Assembly (NCBI GenBank): GCA_944383545.1
Contig: CALWPY010000016.1
Coordinates: 1 to 36,974, forward strand
Source: an uncultured Lachnospiraceae bacterium
Lineage (GTDB): Bacteria; Bacillota; Clostridia; Lachnospirales; Lachnospiraceae
Direction: 5' to 3'
DNA length: 36,974 nt
Part shown: in pieces, positions 25,940 to 35,312 of the stretch
Layout: each line of letters begins with the position of its first letter
How positions within the stretch are numbered: position 1 is the stretch's first letter
Made by a program: the position numbers and the translations under genes
Notes under the pieces: generated by a model
The model's database searches: none
Seen by the model: only the letters and a program-made list of their open reading frames with translations
What the model was told of the DNA's origin: nothing

Positions 25940-27691
25940 TTATTCCTCTGTTTCTTCTGTTTCCGTTTCTTCTTTTTCTATTCCAAGATACGGAAGTACA
26001 GTTTCAAAAAGCTCCCTGCAGACCGGAGCTGCAATTGTTCCTCCATAATATATTCCTTCAGGCTCATCAATCAGTATAAGAGCCAGTACCGAAGGATTAT
26101 CCGCAGGCGCAAAACCTATGAATGAAGAAATATATTTGTTGCTGCTTCTTGGGAGTTTCTCACTGGTAGCAGTTTTACCCCCAATTCTGTATCCTTCAAT
26201 TTTGGCATTTTTTCCTGTTCCCTCAGAAACTACTGCCTCCAGAAGCTCTTTCATGGTATCAGAAGTCTCTTTGCTGATAACTCCTTCTATTGTATCATAC
26301 TCAAGAATCTTTACAATATTATTATTTTCATCTGTTATATATTTTCCTACATGAGGCGTAACAAGCGTACCGCCGTTAATCACACAGGAAACTGCCCTTG
26401 CAAGCTGTATGGGCGTTATCTGAAATGACTGTCCAAATGTCATTGTGGCGAGCTCTACCGGACCGACATTTTCCTTTTTATGGGTAATGGATGTTGCTTC
26501 ACCCGGAAGGTCTATGCCCGTTTTGCTGTTTAACCCCAGTATGTCAAAATAGTTATAAAAGCCATCCACTCCGACTCTGGCTCCTACCTCCATAAAAACA
26601 GGATTACAGGAATTCATGATTCCGTCCCTGAAGGTTTCCGAGCCATGTCCAATCACCTTGTGACATTTGATTTTTCTGTCCTCTACTACTTTATATCCGG
26701 GACAGTAAAATGTATCATCAACAGAAAGCACCCCTTCCTCAAAAGCCATGGTCGATGTAATTATTTTAAACGTGGAGCCCGGCTCATATGTATCATTTAT
26801 GCAGAAATTTCTCCACATTTTATTTAGCGCATCCTGTTTTTCTTCTTCTGTGGCATATTCAGTTTCGGTATCTGTCAAAGTAAACGGGTCATTTAAATTA
26901 TATTCCGGCACATCCGTAAGTGCAAGAATCTCTCCGTTTTGGGGATTCATTACAAGAATACATACCCTGTTTGCATTTTTTTCTTCCAATACCTTTAAAG
27001 CCAGTTGTTCAGCATACTGCTGTATATTTACATCAATGGTGGAAACAACATTTAGTCCCGCCACAGGCTCAACACGCCTTTCGGCAACATTTTCAATTTC
27101 TATTCCCCTGGCATCTGTCAGAGTATTTATACTGCCTTCTTCCCCCATGAGATACTCTTCATATTGTACCTCCATTCCAACTATTCCCTGGTTATCTGCT
27201 CCCGTAAATCCAATTACCTTTGAAGCAAGTGTGTCATATGGATAATATCTTTTATAATCCTCATCCACCATCACTCCGTCCAGGTCCAGTTCACGTATTT
27301 TATCTGCAGTCTCCTTATCTACATTACTTTTTATCTTTTCTCTGACTGATACTTTATTAACTTTATCCGCAACAATATCTGCGTCTATTTCAAGTATATC
27401 AGAAAGTGCCGTAATAACTTTTTCACTTTCAGTGATCTGGCTGTGAATTACAGAAATTGTACACACAGGCTTATTACCTGCTATCACTACACCGTTTCTG
27501 TCATAAATTATACCCCTCGGAGCCTTTATACTCCTTTCCCTCTCATGAAGGGATGTGGCCCTGTCAGTATAATATCCACTGTCAAATATCATAAGATATG
27601 CAAGACGTCCGGTAAGCCCTATTGCAGTAATGGTTATAACCAGAGTCATAATAAATATTCTTACCCTGTTTTGCCTGTTGGTATTATCCAT
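25940..27691 (-). CDS. Class B penicillin-binding protein, SpoVD/FtsI-like, with KTA motif
   Basis: A transpeptidase (583 aa) with one membrane helix (about 10-34), a dimerisation domain and the acyl-serine domain outside the cell. STFK with nucleophile S306 is in EPGSTFKI, and SCN is at 361-363. The third motif reads KTA (506-508, GGKTATSEK) where most class B PBPs have KTG. The C-terminal tail is acidic (EEETETEETEE) and no PASTA domain is seen. The ATG at 27691 follows AGGA at 8 bases. The GTG at 27697 is less likely. It comes after another class B PBP and before mraY, the place of spoVD in Clostridia. The sporulation role is only suggested. Confidence 0.85.
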   Translation of the reverse strand: MDNTNRQNRVRIFIMTLVITITAIGLTGRLAYLMIFDSGYYTDRATSLHERERSIKAPRGIIYDRNGVVIAGNKPVCTISVIHSQITESEKVITALSDILEIDADIVADKVNKVSVREKIKSNVDKETADKIRELDLDGVMVDEDYKRYYPYDTLASKVIGFTGADNQGIVGMEVQYEEYLMGEEGSINTLTDARGIEIENVAERRVEPVAGLNVVSTIDVNIQQYAEQLALKVLEEKNANRVCILVMNPQNGEILALTDVPEYNLNDPFTLTDTETEYATEEEKQDALNKMWRNFCINDTYEPGSTFKIITSTMAFEEGVLSVDDTFYCPGYKVVEDRKIKCHKVIGHGSETFRDGIMNSCNPVFMEVGARVGVDGFYNYFDILGLNSKTGIDLPGEATSITHKKENVGPVELATMTFGQSFQITPIQLARAVSCVINGGTLVTPHVGKYITDENNNIVKILEYDTIEGVISKETSDTMKELLEAVVSEGTGKNAKIEGYRIGGKTATSEKLPRSSNKYISSFIGFAPADNPSVLALILIDEPEGIYYGGTIAAPVCRELFETVLPYLGIEKEETETEETEE

Positions 27692-27755
27692 ACACACCGT
27701 CCTGTGACTTCTTATTTAAAGTTTATTCACATACGGTATAAAATAGAGCAAATTA

Positions 27756-29756
27756 TTACTGAACTTCTGTGTTTTCAGAAGTGTTTTCAGAATCATCCTC
27801 ACCCGCGGCAGCATCTGTCGCATCCTGCGTACTTTCTTCTGTCTGACCTGCTACATCGTTTTCCGGAGTATTTCCGTCATATATAGGTGTAGGAGTCTCT
27901 GTTTCAGCATCAGAAGTATCTAAGCCATAATTATCATTTGTCTTATATATATTCATATAAGGAAGCAAATCCTCTGCTATCATATTAAACAGAATGGAGC
28001 CTGCTCCGCTGGTAGACTGATCTTCAACATTAGGCTCATCTACTATACAGTATATAACTACCTGAGGATTTTCAACCGGTGCAAAACCTATGAATGATAA
28101 TATGTAATTCCCCTGATTACGCGGCCATTTTTCTGCCGTACCGGTTTTTCCTCCTATTGTATAGCCTTCTACTCCTGCCTTTTTACCTGTTCCTTCTTCT
28201 ACAACCTGAAAAAGAATCTGTTTCATTGTCTCTGAGGTTTCCTCAGAAATCGTCCTTCTTACAAGTATTTTATCATAATTTTTTATTACATTTCCGTCTT
28301 CGTCTACAATCTGACTTACTACATGAGGCTCATAGTAATATCCTCCGTTTATCACCGAACAGAATGCAGTTCCAAGTTGTATCATTGTAACCGTAACACC
28401 CTGTCCAAAAGAAGACGTTGCAAGTTCTACAGGATTAAGGGTATCTTCATGATACACCAGTGAAGCCAGTGCGCTTTCACTTTCCTCTCCTGAAATGTCG
28501 ATATTGGTCCTCTGTCCAAAACCGAAAAGCACCTGATATTTATCAAATATGGCAGCACCTTCTTTTGCTGCAATCTGCATCAGAACGTCGTTGCAGGATT
28601 TTTCAAGTGCCTGTGCAACTGTAAGTTCTCCATGTCCTTCTCTTCTCACACAGTTTATTTTGTAATCAGCTACCTGCTGATATCCGTCACAGTTAAAAAC
28701 TTCGTCTCCGGTTATTACTCCCTCTTCAATCGCACCTGCTATGGTAAAAACCTTATATGTAGAGCCGGGCTCAAATGAATCGCTTACAACAAAATTTCTC
28801 CATACCTTGTTTAATGCTTCAAGTCTTTCATCATCTGTCATATTTTCAGTCATTTCCTCAAACTGTTCATCAGTGAGATTTTCAAACTGATACCTCGTTG
28901 AATCAAGAGAGTATGCATTATTTGGGTCATATTGATTTGCATTATACATAGCAAGTATTTCACAGTTCTGAGGGTCCATAACAAGCACGGAAATATTTTT
29001 TGCCCCTGTTGTTTCCATATATTCCTCAGCATTCTGCTGAACTATGCTTTGTACCTCTGTATCTATAGTGGTTATAAGATTATATCCGTTTGTGGCCGGC
29101 TCCACGGTTTTCTGGAAATTATAATCATCCGTAAGATATGTATATATTCTTCCGTTTTCACCATTTAAATAACTGTTATAACTTCCTTCGATTCCTCCGA
29201 GTCCTTCATCACCGCTTACTGTGTAACCCAAAAGGTGACACGCCAGTTCTCCATTCGGATAAACCCTTATATAATTATCTTCAAACCATACTCCGACTAC
29301 ATCCTTACCTTCATCAGTTTCACAAAATTCATTAAACGCCTGTACCTCATCATATGAAATTCTTCTTAACACTACTTTATACAGTGAATTGCTGTCTTCC
29401 AGGTACGGAGCAAGTTCCTCTGCGGTTATGTCAAAATAAGATGTAATGGCGTTTATTGTCGCATCTTTCTTTTCTTCGTCCTTAAGAATATTTTTAGGCT
29501 CGATAACCAGATTATAAACCTTATTGCTGGTCGCAAGGACAGTTCCGTTTCTGTCTAATATGTCGCCTCTTTTAAAAGGAACAACCAGGCTGTCATAATT
29601 TTTCTGTGAAAGGATAACCTGTTCATATTCACTTCCGTCATTTTTATTAATAAATATTATCCTTACTATAAGTCCAATCAAGGCTACACTCACAATAAGC
29701 GAAACAATCAAAAGATTTTTTCTCATCCGCTTAAGGAATACCTTTCTTTTCTTCAA
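27756..29756 (-). CDS. ftsI: Class B penicillin-binding protein, FtsI/PBP2B-like
   Basis: A 666-residue septal transpeptidase candidate, partner of FtsW. It has a membrane helix at about 14-34, then the pedestal with RGDILDRNGTVLA. The catalytic motifs STYK (S332), SCN (387-389) and KTGT (537-540) are all canonical. The tail of about 60 residues is Asp/Glu/Thr/Asn-rich and likely disordered outside the cell. No PASTA domain is seen. The start appears to be TTG at 29756, with AAGGAG 11 bases upstream. An ATG 11 codons later, still before the membrane helix, is the alternative. It lies directly downstream of ftsL as ftsI does. Confidence 0.88.
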   Translation of the reverse strand: MKKRKVFLKRMRKNLLIVSLIVSVALIGLIVRIIFINKNDGSEYEQVILSQKNYDSLVVPFKRGDILDRNGTVLATSNKVYNLVIEPKNILKDEEKKDATINAITSYFDITAEELAPYLEDSNSLYKVVLRRISYDEVQAFNEFCETDEGKDVVGVWFEDNYIRVYPNGELACHLLGYTVSGDEGLGGIEGSYNSYLNGENGRIYTYLTDDYNFQKTVEPATNGYNLITTIDTEVQSIVQQNAEEYMETTGAKNISVLVMDPQNCEILAMYNANQYDPNNAYSLDSTRYQFENLTDEQFEEMTENMTDDERLEALNKVWRNFVVSDSFEPGSTYKVFTIAGAIEEGVITGDEVFNCDGYQQVADYKINCVRREGHGELTVAQALEKSCNDVLMQIAAKEGAAIFDKYQVLFGFGQRTNIDISGEESESALASLVYHEDTLNPVELATSSFGQGVTVTMIQLGTAFCSVINGGYYYEPHVVSQIVDEDGNVIKNYDKILVRRTISEETSETMKQILFQVVEEGTGKKAGVEGYTIGGKTGTAEKWPRNQGNYILSFIGFAPVENPQVVIYCIVDEPNVEDQSTSGAGSILFNMIAEDLLPYMNIYKTNDNYGLDTSDAETETPTPIYDGNTPENDVAGQTEESTQDATDAAAGEDDSENTSENTEVQ

Positions 29757-29796
29757 TTAATCCACCGCTCCTTTACAAAAGTAATGTCCTGAGGCA

Positions 29797-30300
29797 TTAT
29801 TCCGCCCCAGGAACATCCTGATACTGTTTTACATAATCTTCATTTGCACTTTCATAATATACTACCTGTCCTTTTTCGGCATATACCATTCCAAGTTCAG
29901 TAGTTGCTATGTCATATATATCTTCCAATGTATACATACTGTTTATGGAATCTCTGGCGGCACTGTTATTTTCATTAAGCTCGTCCAGAATTACTTCTTT
30001 ATTTTCTATGCTGTCCTGCTGTCCGTCAACCCTGCTTTCCGCAGCAAGCATAACCGCACATGAAGCAGCGATGATGAATACTGCAGCGATAAGAAACATT
30101 GTATATTTTAAATCAAAAGCAAGAGACTTTTCTGCTTTTTTTGCAGCCTTTTCATCGGTTACAGGGCGTCTCTTCTTACGCGGAATTTCATACTCTCTCT
30201 CTTTTCTTAAAGGCGCCTCTTCAAAATAGCTGTCATTTTTTCTTACAGCACTCCCGTCAAAATAATACATGTCTCTTGCACGATTTGTTCTTCTCTCCAT
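29797..30300 (-). CDS. ftsL: FtsL-like septum protein
   Basis: A bitopic protein (167 aa) with a basic cytoplasmic N-terminus (about 1-65, including RKKRRPVTDEKAAKKAEK), one membrane helix (about 67-88) and a short outer coiled coil (about 90-120). It ends in YDIATTELGMVYAEKGQVVYYE, the septum-initiator type of end. The call rests on this layout and on its position between rsmH and the PBP. Sequence alone would not separate FtsL from DivIC. The N-terminal tail is longer than in B. subtilis FtsL. The ribosome site AGGAG is 13 bases from the ATG. Confidence 0.8.
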   Translation of the reverse strand: MERRTNRARDMYYFDGSAVRKNDSYFEEAPLRKEREYEIPRKKRRPVTDEKAAKKAEKSLAFDLKYTMFLIAAVFIIAASCAVMLAAESRVDGQQDSIENKEVILDELNENNSAARDSINSMYTLEDIYDIATTELGMVYAEKGQVVYYESANEDYVKQYQDVPGAE

Positions 30301-30319
30301 AATTAAATTTCAACTCCTC

Positions 30320-31255
30320 TTAAACTTTTTCAAACACTCTCAGCTTTGAACTTTTCGCTCTGCTGTTTATCAAAATCTCCGCTTCACCAGGTACTATCGG
30401 TTTTCTTGTTACAATTTTTCCTTTGGAGACTCTTCCACAGGTACACACAGGAAATTCCGGCGGGCAAATACACGGATTCATGTTTCTGCGGAATATATTT
30501 TTTACTATTCTGTCCTCTAACGAATGAAATGTTATTACACATAATCTTCCGCCGGGATTCAGCAAATCTATCATTTTATCCAGTGAATTTTCAAGAACTT
30601 CCAACTCTCTGTTCAGTTCTATCCTTATAGCCTGATAGGTTTTCTTGGAAGGATGTCCTGACATTTTTCTTACCTTCATAGGTATGGAAGCTTTTATTAT
30701 CTCATTTAATTCCCCTGTTGTTTCTATTCTCTTTTTTTGTCTTTCCTGAACAATATGTTTCGCAATGTTTTTTGCAAAACCTTCTTCACCATAATCTCTT
30801 ATTATATGATATAGTTCGTTTTCGGAATAATCATTTACTATATCAGCAGCTGTTTTAGTCTGCTCTTTGTCCATTCTCATGTCCAGCGGAACATCTTCTC
30901 TGTAAGTAAATCCTCTCTCACTGTTATCCAGTTGATAAGAAGAAACTCCCAAATCAAGCAATATTCCGTCTACATTTTCTATTCCTAAATCTTTTAGTAC
31001 TATATCTATGTTTTGATAGTTACTTTTTACTATCGTCACCCTGTCCAAATAACTTTTCAGCCTTTCTGATGCGGCAGCTATTGCATCGCTGTCCTGGTCT
31101 ATTCCGATAAGTCTTCCATTATCAGTAAGCCTTTTAGCTATTTCTAAAGAATGACCTCCTCCCCCAAGTGTTCCATCCACATAGATACCTGAAGGCTTTA
31201 TATTTAAATTGTCTATTACTTCATCAAGCAAAACGGATATATGTTTAAATTCCAC
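30320..31255 (-). CDS. rsmH: 16S rRNA (cytosine-1402-N4)-methyltransferase
   Basis: SAM-dependent methylation of C1402 in 16S rRNA (311 aa, formerly MraW). It begins [17 protein letters not shown] and has the SAM loop [40 protein letters not shown] and the C-terminal [12 protein letters not shown]. The start is GTG at 31255, eight bases after AGGAG, only 12 bases past the mraZ stop. Confidence 0.95.
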   Translation of the reverse strand: MEFKHISVLLDEVIDNLNIKPSGIYVDGTLGGGGHSLEIAKRLTDNGRLIGIDQDSDAIAAASERLKSYLDRVTIVKSNYQNIDIVLKDLGIENVDGILLDLGVSSYQLDNSERGFTYREDVPLDMRMDKEQTKTAADIVNDYSENELYHIIRDYGEEGFAKNIAKHIVQERQKKRIETTGELNEIIKASIPMKVRKMSGHPSKKTYQAIRIELNRELEVLENSLDKMIDLLNPGGRLCVITFHSLEDRIVKNIFRRNMNPCICPPEFPVCTCGRVSKGKIVTRKPIVPGEAEILINSRAKSSKLRVFEKV

Positions 31256-31266
31256 ACTTACATCTC

Positions 31267-31713
31267 CTAGAAGTTAATATCAAGTTCTTCCAGTTTGGCA
31301 GCAATAAACTGAGGATTAAAGGCTTCGCTCTTCTGTTTCTCTTCCCACATATCCTTGCTCCAGATTTCTGCACGTTCCCTGTTACCTATTACCACAACCT
31401 CTTTATCAAGCTTTGCATAATCCCTGAGTCTCTGAGGTATGAGTGTCCTTCCCTGACTGTCAAATTCGCAGTCACAGGCTCCTGAATTTATAAATCTCTG
31501 GAGGTCTCTGGCAATTCCCTTGGCATTTCCGAGCTGGCTTAATTTATCAGTAAACTTCTCCCACTCTTCATCGGAGTAAACATACAGACATCCGTCAAAG
31601 CCCATAGTTATTACGAACTCTTCTCCAAGGTGTTCCCTTATCTTCTGAGGAATAATCAATCTGCCCTTGGCATCAATATTATGAAAATATGTACCTAACA
31701 TGCCCTTGGCCAT
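31267..31713 (-). CDS. mraZ: Transcriptional regulator MraZ
   Basis: A DNA-binding regulator of the division and wall cluster (148 aa). It has two AbrB-like SpoVT folds carrying the paired motifs [14 protein letters not shown] and [15 protein letters not shown]. In other bacteria it forms a ring that binds repeats in its own leader. The start at 31713 follows GGAGGAAGAATTG. The frame extends to 31770 without a ribosome site. It is the first gene of the cluster. Confidence 0.95.
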   Translation of the reverse strand: MAKGMLGTYFHNIDAKGRLIIPQKIREHLGEEFVITMGFDGCLYVYSDEEWEKFTDKLSQLGNAKGIARDLQRFINSGACDCEFDSQGRTLIPQRLRDYAKLDKEVVVIGNRERAEIWSKDMWEEKQKSEAFNPQFIAAKLEELDINF

Positions 31714-31734
31714 CAATTCTTCCTCCTTTCGTCC

Positions 31735-31787
31735 TCCACTTCGTGGCACATAATGTGTTTTTAGCCCCATTTTCCACCACGTGGTTT
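31735..31787 (-). promoter_or_regulatory. Possible MraZ-binding repeats in the mraZ leader
   Basis: The leader read on the minus strand contains GTGGTGGAAAATGGGG and, about 35 bases later, GAAGTGGAGG. Repeated TGG(A/G)-type boxes are known MraZ targets in other bacteria. Spacing is not a perfect match to published sites. Confidence 0.35.
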
Positions 31788-31816
31788 TATTTTATAACAC
31801 GCAATAAATATTTGCA
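31788..31816 (-). promoter_or_regulatory. Promoter of the division/wall cluster
   Basis: TTGCAA, a 17-base spacer and TAAAAT on the minus strand, about 75 bases before the mraZ start. No other good promoter was seen until the candidate before ftsZ. Confidence 0.65.
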
Positions 31817-31894
31817 AGTTCGATTTAATGAATTTTCCTTGGTTTTTCCGTACAAATACTACGATATTTTTGTCGAATTTTTAGTAAATTTGCA

Positions 31895-31923
31895 CAAAAA
31901 AAGAATCGCTTTTCAGCGATTCT
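31895..31923 (-). terminator. ychF terminator
   Basis: A perfect 8-bp stem, AGAATCGC and GCGATTCT, with a 6-base loop and a run of seven T on the minus strand. It lies between ychF and the mraZ promoter. Confidence 0.85.
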
Positions 31924-32006
31924 ACTAGATATTGTGTGGTGTCATTAATTCCCATACTATATTTTGTTTTAGATGTTTTTTATACTTTATATGTTAAAAA
32001 TATGCA

Positions 32007-33104
32007 TTAAACATTAAATTTGAAAAGAATTACGTCTCCATCTTTCACCACGTATTCTTTTCCTTCCTGACGGACAAGTCCTTTTTCTTTAGCAGTATTC
32101 ATGTTTCCGCTCTCCATAAGGTCGTCATAGCTTACTACTTCGGCTTTTATAAAACCACGTTCAAAGTCGGAATGTATTTTTCCTGCTGCCTGAGGTGCCT
32201 TGGTCCCGTTTGTAATGGTCCATGCCCTTGATTCAGTCTCTCCTGCGGTAAAATAGCTTATCAGTCCCAAAAGTCTGTAGCTTGCCTTAATCAGCTTGTC
32301 CAGTCCAGACTCGGATACTCCCATTTCGGCAAGAAACATTGCTTTTTCATCATCCTCAAGTTCCGATATTTCCTGCTCCATCTGGGCACATACGGCAAAT
32401 ACTTCGCAGTCTGCATCTTTTGCATATTCTTTTACCCTGCTTATGTATTCATTGGAAGCTCCGTCATCAGCCATATCCTCTTCGCTCACATTTGCGGCAA
32501 AAATAACAGGCTTTCCCGTCAGAAGATTATACTCCTTAAACCATGCCTGCTCATCCTCATCATCAGTATAATAAGTTTTTGCAAGCTTTCCGGCTTCAAG
32601 GTGTGCTTTCAGGCTTTCAAGAAAAGCCACTTCTTTTGCGATAGTCTTATTATTTAATGCTGCCCTTTTATTTTTAGCTATTCTTCTGTCAATCACTTCT
32701 ATATCTGCAAAAATAAGTTCAAAATTTATGGTTTCGATATCTCTTATCGGGTCTACTGCACCATCTACATGTATTACATTGGTGTCATCAAAGCATCTTA
32801 CCACATGAACTATTGCGTCCGTCTCTCTTATATTGGACAAAAACTGGTTTCCCAGTCCTTCTCCCTTTGACGCACCTTTAACAAGTCCCGCTATATCCAC
32901 AAATTCTATAACTGCAGGAGTTGTTTTTGCAGAATTATACATTTCCGTAAGCTTTAAAAGTCTTTCATCAGGCACTGCCACAACACCTACATTTGGGTCT
33001 ATTGTACAAAAAGGATAGTTTGCCGACTCAGCTCCTGCCTTTGTAAGTGAATTAAAAAGTGTACTTTTCCCCACGTTCGGGAGTCCGACGATTCCCAGTT
33101 TCAT
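32007..33104 (-). CDS. ychF: Redox-regulated ATPase YchF
   Basis: An OBG-family P-loop NTPase (365 aa) that prefers ATP and associates with ribosomes. It begins MKLGIVGLPNVGKSTLFNSL with the G1 loop at 7-14, then DIAGLVKGASKGEGLGNQFL (G3 and switch regions) and a helical insert. The C-terminal TGS domain (FTAGETESRAWTI, KAPQAAGKIHSDFERGFIKAEV, DGDVILFKFNV) is complete. The start follows GGAGG. It is a single-gene unit between two terminators. Confidence 0.95.
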   Translation of the reverse strand: MKLGIVGLPNVGKSTLFNSLTKAGAESANYPFCTIDPNVGVVAVPDERLLKLTEMYNSAKTTPAVIEFVDIAGLVKGASKGEGLGNQFLSNIRETDAIVHVVRCFDDTNVIHVDGAVDPIRDIETINFELIFADIEVIDRRIAKNKRAALNNKTIAKEVAFLESLKAHLEAGKLAKTYYTDDEDEQAWFKEYNLLTGKPVIFAANVSEEDMADDGASNEYISRVKEYAKDADCEVFAVCAQMEQEISELEDDEKAMFLAEMGVSESGLDKLIKASYRLLGLISYFTAGETESRAWTITNGTKAPQAAGKIHSDFERGFIKAEVVSYDDLMESGNMNTAKEKGLVRQEGKEYVVKDGDVILFKFNV

Positions 33105-33130
33105 GATATGTTTACCTCCGTTTTTTCATC

Positions 33131-33176
33131 AAAAAGTCCTGACATGCGTTGATATTGTAGCACATCAGGACTTTTT
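33131..33176 (-). terminator. Terminator of the paralogue array
   Basis: A perfect 12-bp stem, AAAAAGTCCTGA (33131-33142) and TCAGGACTTTTT (33165-33176), with a 22-base loop. It ends the array transcript before ychF and could act on both strands. Confidence 0.85.
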
Positions 33177-33187
33177 TGTACATAGAT

Positions 33188-33490
33188 TTATAAATTTGTT
33201 TCCGCCACAAAAGTGTCACAAAAATTAATATTAATGCAGCAAATAAAAAATTCTGCATATCCGTTCATATCTATACCAAGCTCCTCTGAATCAGTCATAT
33301 AGGTATCTAACAGCTTTGACAGGGCTGCAATTTCCCAGTACGTTGCACCCTCTGTCATCATTTTATCAATTCTTTCACAGTCTACAACGCCATCATTATA
33401 TATACTATTAAAAGTAGGTGTAATTACTCCGTCTCCTACCTGGTCCAATTTAGTCTGAAAGTAACTTGCAAATATACTGCCATATGACAT
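33188..33490 (-). pseudogene. Fragment of the large array protein
   Basis: A 100-residue frame matching only the middle of the large array protein. SYGSIFASYFQTKLDQVGDG, TPTFNSIYNDGVVD and EIAALSKLLDTYM correspond to the split gene at 34085-35869. Homology continues upstream to about 33515, in frame with the preceding small gene but behind its TGA. On the other side it stops abruptly after YAEF near 33245, where an unrelated tail (ICCININFCDTF) follows. It lacks both the first 125 residues and the shared C-terminal domain. The ATG at 33490 has no clear ribosome site. I read it as a recombination remnant. Confidence 0.7.
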
Positions 33491-33523
33491 GTCTACACTT
33501 CCGTATTTTGCATAGTTCTCAAT

Positions 33524-34057
33524 TCAATAACCTAATTCTTCCAATGCTTCTTCACAAGCTGCTTCAAGCTGCTCACGGGTTGCAGTTTCATAATCAAGAC
33601 CCTGTTCATTTAATACTGCCCAGATTTTAGCTGCATATTTTCTGTAGTCAGTCCATCTTCCAGTAAAAGCTATTCCTTCTTCATATACAAATTCACAATA
33701 ATCCTTTAATTCTTCTGTGCTTTCATCAAATTCATAGTTTTTAACATAGATATAAAATTGCTCCTTTATCTGTTCAGGAGTTATTGTTAAGCCTACTTTA
33801 GCATTCATGTAATAAATCCTCACAATCAAGTCAATATCACAAAATTCTAAATCATTGATTACAACCTTATCATCTTGAATAATGACTTCTCCATCAACCG
33901 GTATATAATTTAGTAACTTTTCGGCCTCCCTCGACTGTCTTATTAATAGGTTTTCTTTCTCTATTTCTTTTTCTCTTTCCTTTATTCCGATTATTATTAA
34001 ATAAACTGTCAGCGCTACTACCACAATCAAAACTGTTATAATCTTTTTTCTCTTCAT
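33524..34057 (-). CDS. Small membrane-anchored array protein (intact copy)
   Basis: A 177-residue protein of unknown function. It has a basic start MKRKKI, one membrane helix at about 6-25, a charged coiled segment (KEREKEIEKEN) at about 26-50, then the array's shared domain at about 55-175 with GEVIIQDDKVVI, YEFDESTEELKDYCEFV and the ending TATREQLEAACEEALEE. The same domain ends the large array proteins. The ATG at 34057 has GGAG seven bases upstream. The ATG at 34069 has none. It begins 28 bases after the large gene's stop. The size, anchor and pairing would suit an immunity-type or partner protein, but nothing in the sequence proves this. Confidence 0.75.
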   Translation of the reverse strand: MKRKKIITVLIVVVALTVYLIIIGIKEREKEIEKENLLIRQSREAEKLLNYIPVDGEVIIQDDKVVINDLEFCDIDLIVRIYYMNAKVGLTITPEQIKEQFYIYVKNYEFDESTEELKDYCEFVYEEGIAFTGRWTDYRKYAAKIWAVLNEQGLDYETATREQLEAACEEALEELGY

Positions 34058-34084
34058 TTTTTTCTCCATACAAAATCAAAAATA

Positions 34085-35263
34085 TTATTTCCCAAGTGCT
34101 TTTTGGCAAGCCATTTCCAACTGTTCACGGGTTGCTGTATCTATATCAGTTTGCATATTTGTTAACTCATCTAATACTACACCCCCATACTTATTATAAT
34201 TTGAGGTTATTTTACCAGACAGCATTCCATCTTCCTCTACAAATTTACAAAAATCCTTCAAGTCCTCTGTATTTCCGGATGATAATTCATAGTTTCTCAA
34301 CTGCTGTTCAAGCTCCTCCAGACTTAAATTCGAACCTGTTTCTGCATTATAATAATTAACTCTCAGAAGTAACTCTCTTTCATCAATCATACGATTATTA
34401 ATAAGTATATCATCCCCATACTGGCACACAGTGCCACCAGCCGCCAAATCAGTAAGCGTCCTTTTATAATTTACTGCATTGATTAATCCATCAAGCTGCT
34501 GATTATATTCGATAGTTTCCTCCCTGACCTGTGACAGTCCAAAAAGGTCTATGCCAAATTTAACAGTATTTTCTCCTCCTCCGTATAAACTCTCATTTGC
34601 GCCCGCACTAACAGCCAAATTTTCTGCTATGTCACCTGCCGTGTCAATTGCCAAATCCTTCATGATTTTTACGCCGGCAAGTACCACTTCCTTGTCTTCA
34701 TCCTTCTTGCCACCTTCAAAGGTATTATTCAAAGCACCATCAAAATTTGCACTCAAGGAATCATCAAACAGATAAATTGTAATCGGCTTTATTTCAAGCA
34801 TGTTTTCCAATATACTCTCCTTCGCATATGGTACATCTATTGTTATGCTGTCCAATTTATCATATCCTGCTTCTCCTGTTATCATAAGCAGGTGTCCATA
34901 ATGCTCCTGTTCTACGTTAATGCAATTATAATAGTTGCATATCATCATCAGACTGTCACTTATAAAACAATTATACCTCACCTTTTTATCGTCCTCTTCA
35001 CTGTTTATCTCACTATTTCCGTATCCCGCTCCATGGTTTATCAGTGTTTTTTCCGTGACATTCTGACGATACAGCATCAAATCAGTTACGGTATTCGATA
35101 AAACGTAAATTCCAATAGTATCGGACGGGCAAATGTAACAATGATCCAGAAATTCTGCATATCCGTTCGTATCTATACCAAGCTCCCCTGAATCATTCAT
35201 ATAGGTATCTAACAGCTTTGACAAGGCTGCAATTTCCCTGTACGTTGCACCCGCCAGCATCAT
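34085..35263 (-). CDS. Large array protein, C-terminal piece of a split gene
   Basis: A 392-residue frame continuing the piece at 35327-35869 in the same frame. Only a TAA inside an inserted repeat separates them. It begins MMLAGATYREIAALSKLLDTY. The middle (EGGKKDEDKEVVLAGVKIMKDLAID, GANESLYGGGENTVKFGIDLFG) has a Gly/Ala-rich amphipathic character, and the last 130 residues are the shared array domain (GGTVCQYGDDILINNRMI, NYYNAETGSNLSLEELEQQLRNYELS, TATREQLEMACQKALGK). There is no signal peptide, lipobox or known catalytic motif. The ribosome site before 35263 is poor, so independent translation is uncertain. Joined, the two pieces would make a protein of about 590 residues. The family is unknown to me. 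Confidence 0.6.
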   Translation of the reverse strand: MMLAGATYREIAALSKLLDTYMNDSGELGIDTNGYAEFLDHCYICPSDTIGIYVLSNTVTDLMLYRQNVTEKTLINHGAGYGNSEINSEEDDKKVRYNCFISDSLMMICNYYNCINVEQEHYGHLLMITGEAGYDKLDSITIDVPYAKESILENMLEIKPITIYLFDDSLSANFDGALNNTFEGGKKDEDKEVVLAGVKIMKDLAIDTAGDIAENLAVSAGANESLYGGGENTVKFGIDLFGLSQVREETIEYNQQLDGLINAVNYKRTLTDLAAGGTVCQYGDDILINNRMIDERELLLRVNYYNAETGSNLSLEELEQQLRNYELSSGNTEDLKDFCKFVEEDGMLSGKITSNYNKYGGVVLDELTNMQTDIDTATREQLEMACQKALGK

Positions 35264-35312
35264 TTTATCAATTCTTTCCCAGTCTACAACGCCATCATTA
35301 TATATATTATTA

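Noticed and set aside
33894-34109. 71-residue frame overlapping the small array gene
   Set aside because: It is the alternate frame of the membrane helix and coiled segment; useful only for seeing the frameshift in the second copy.
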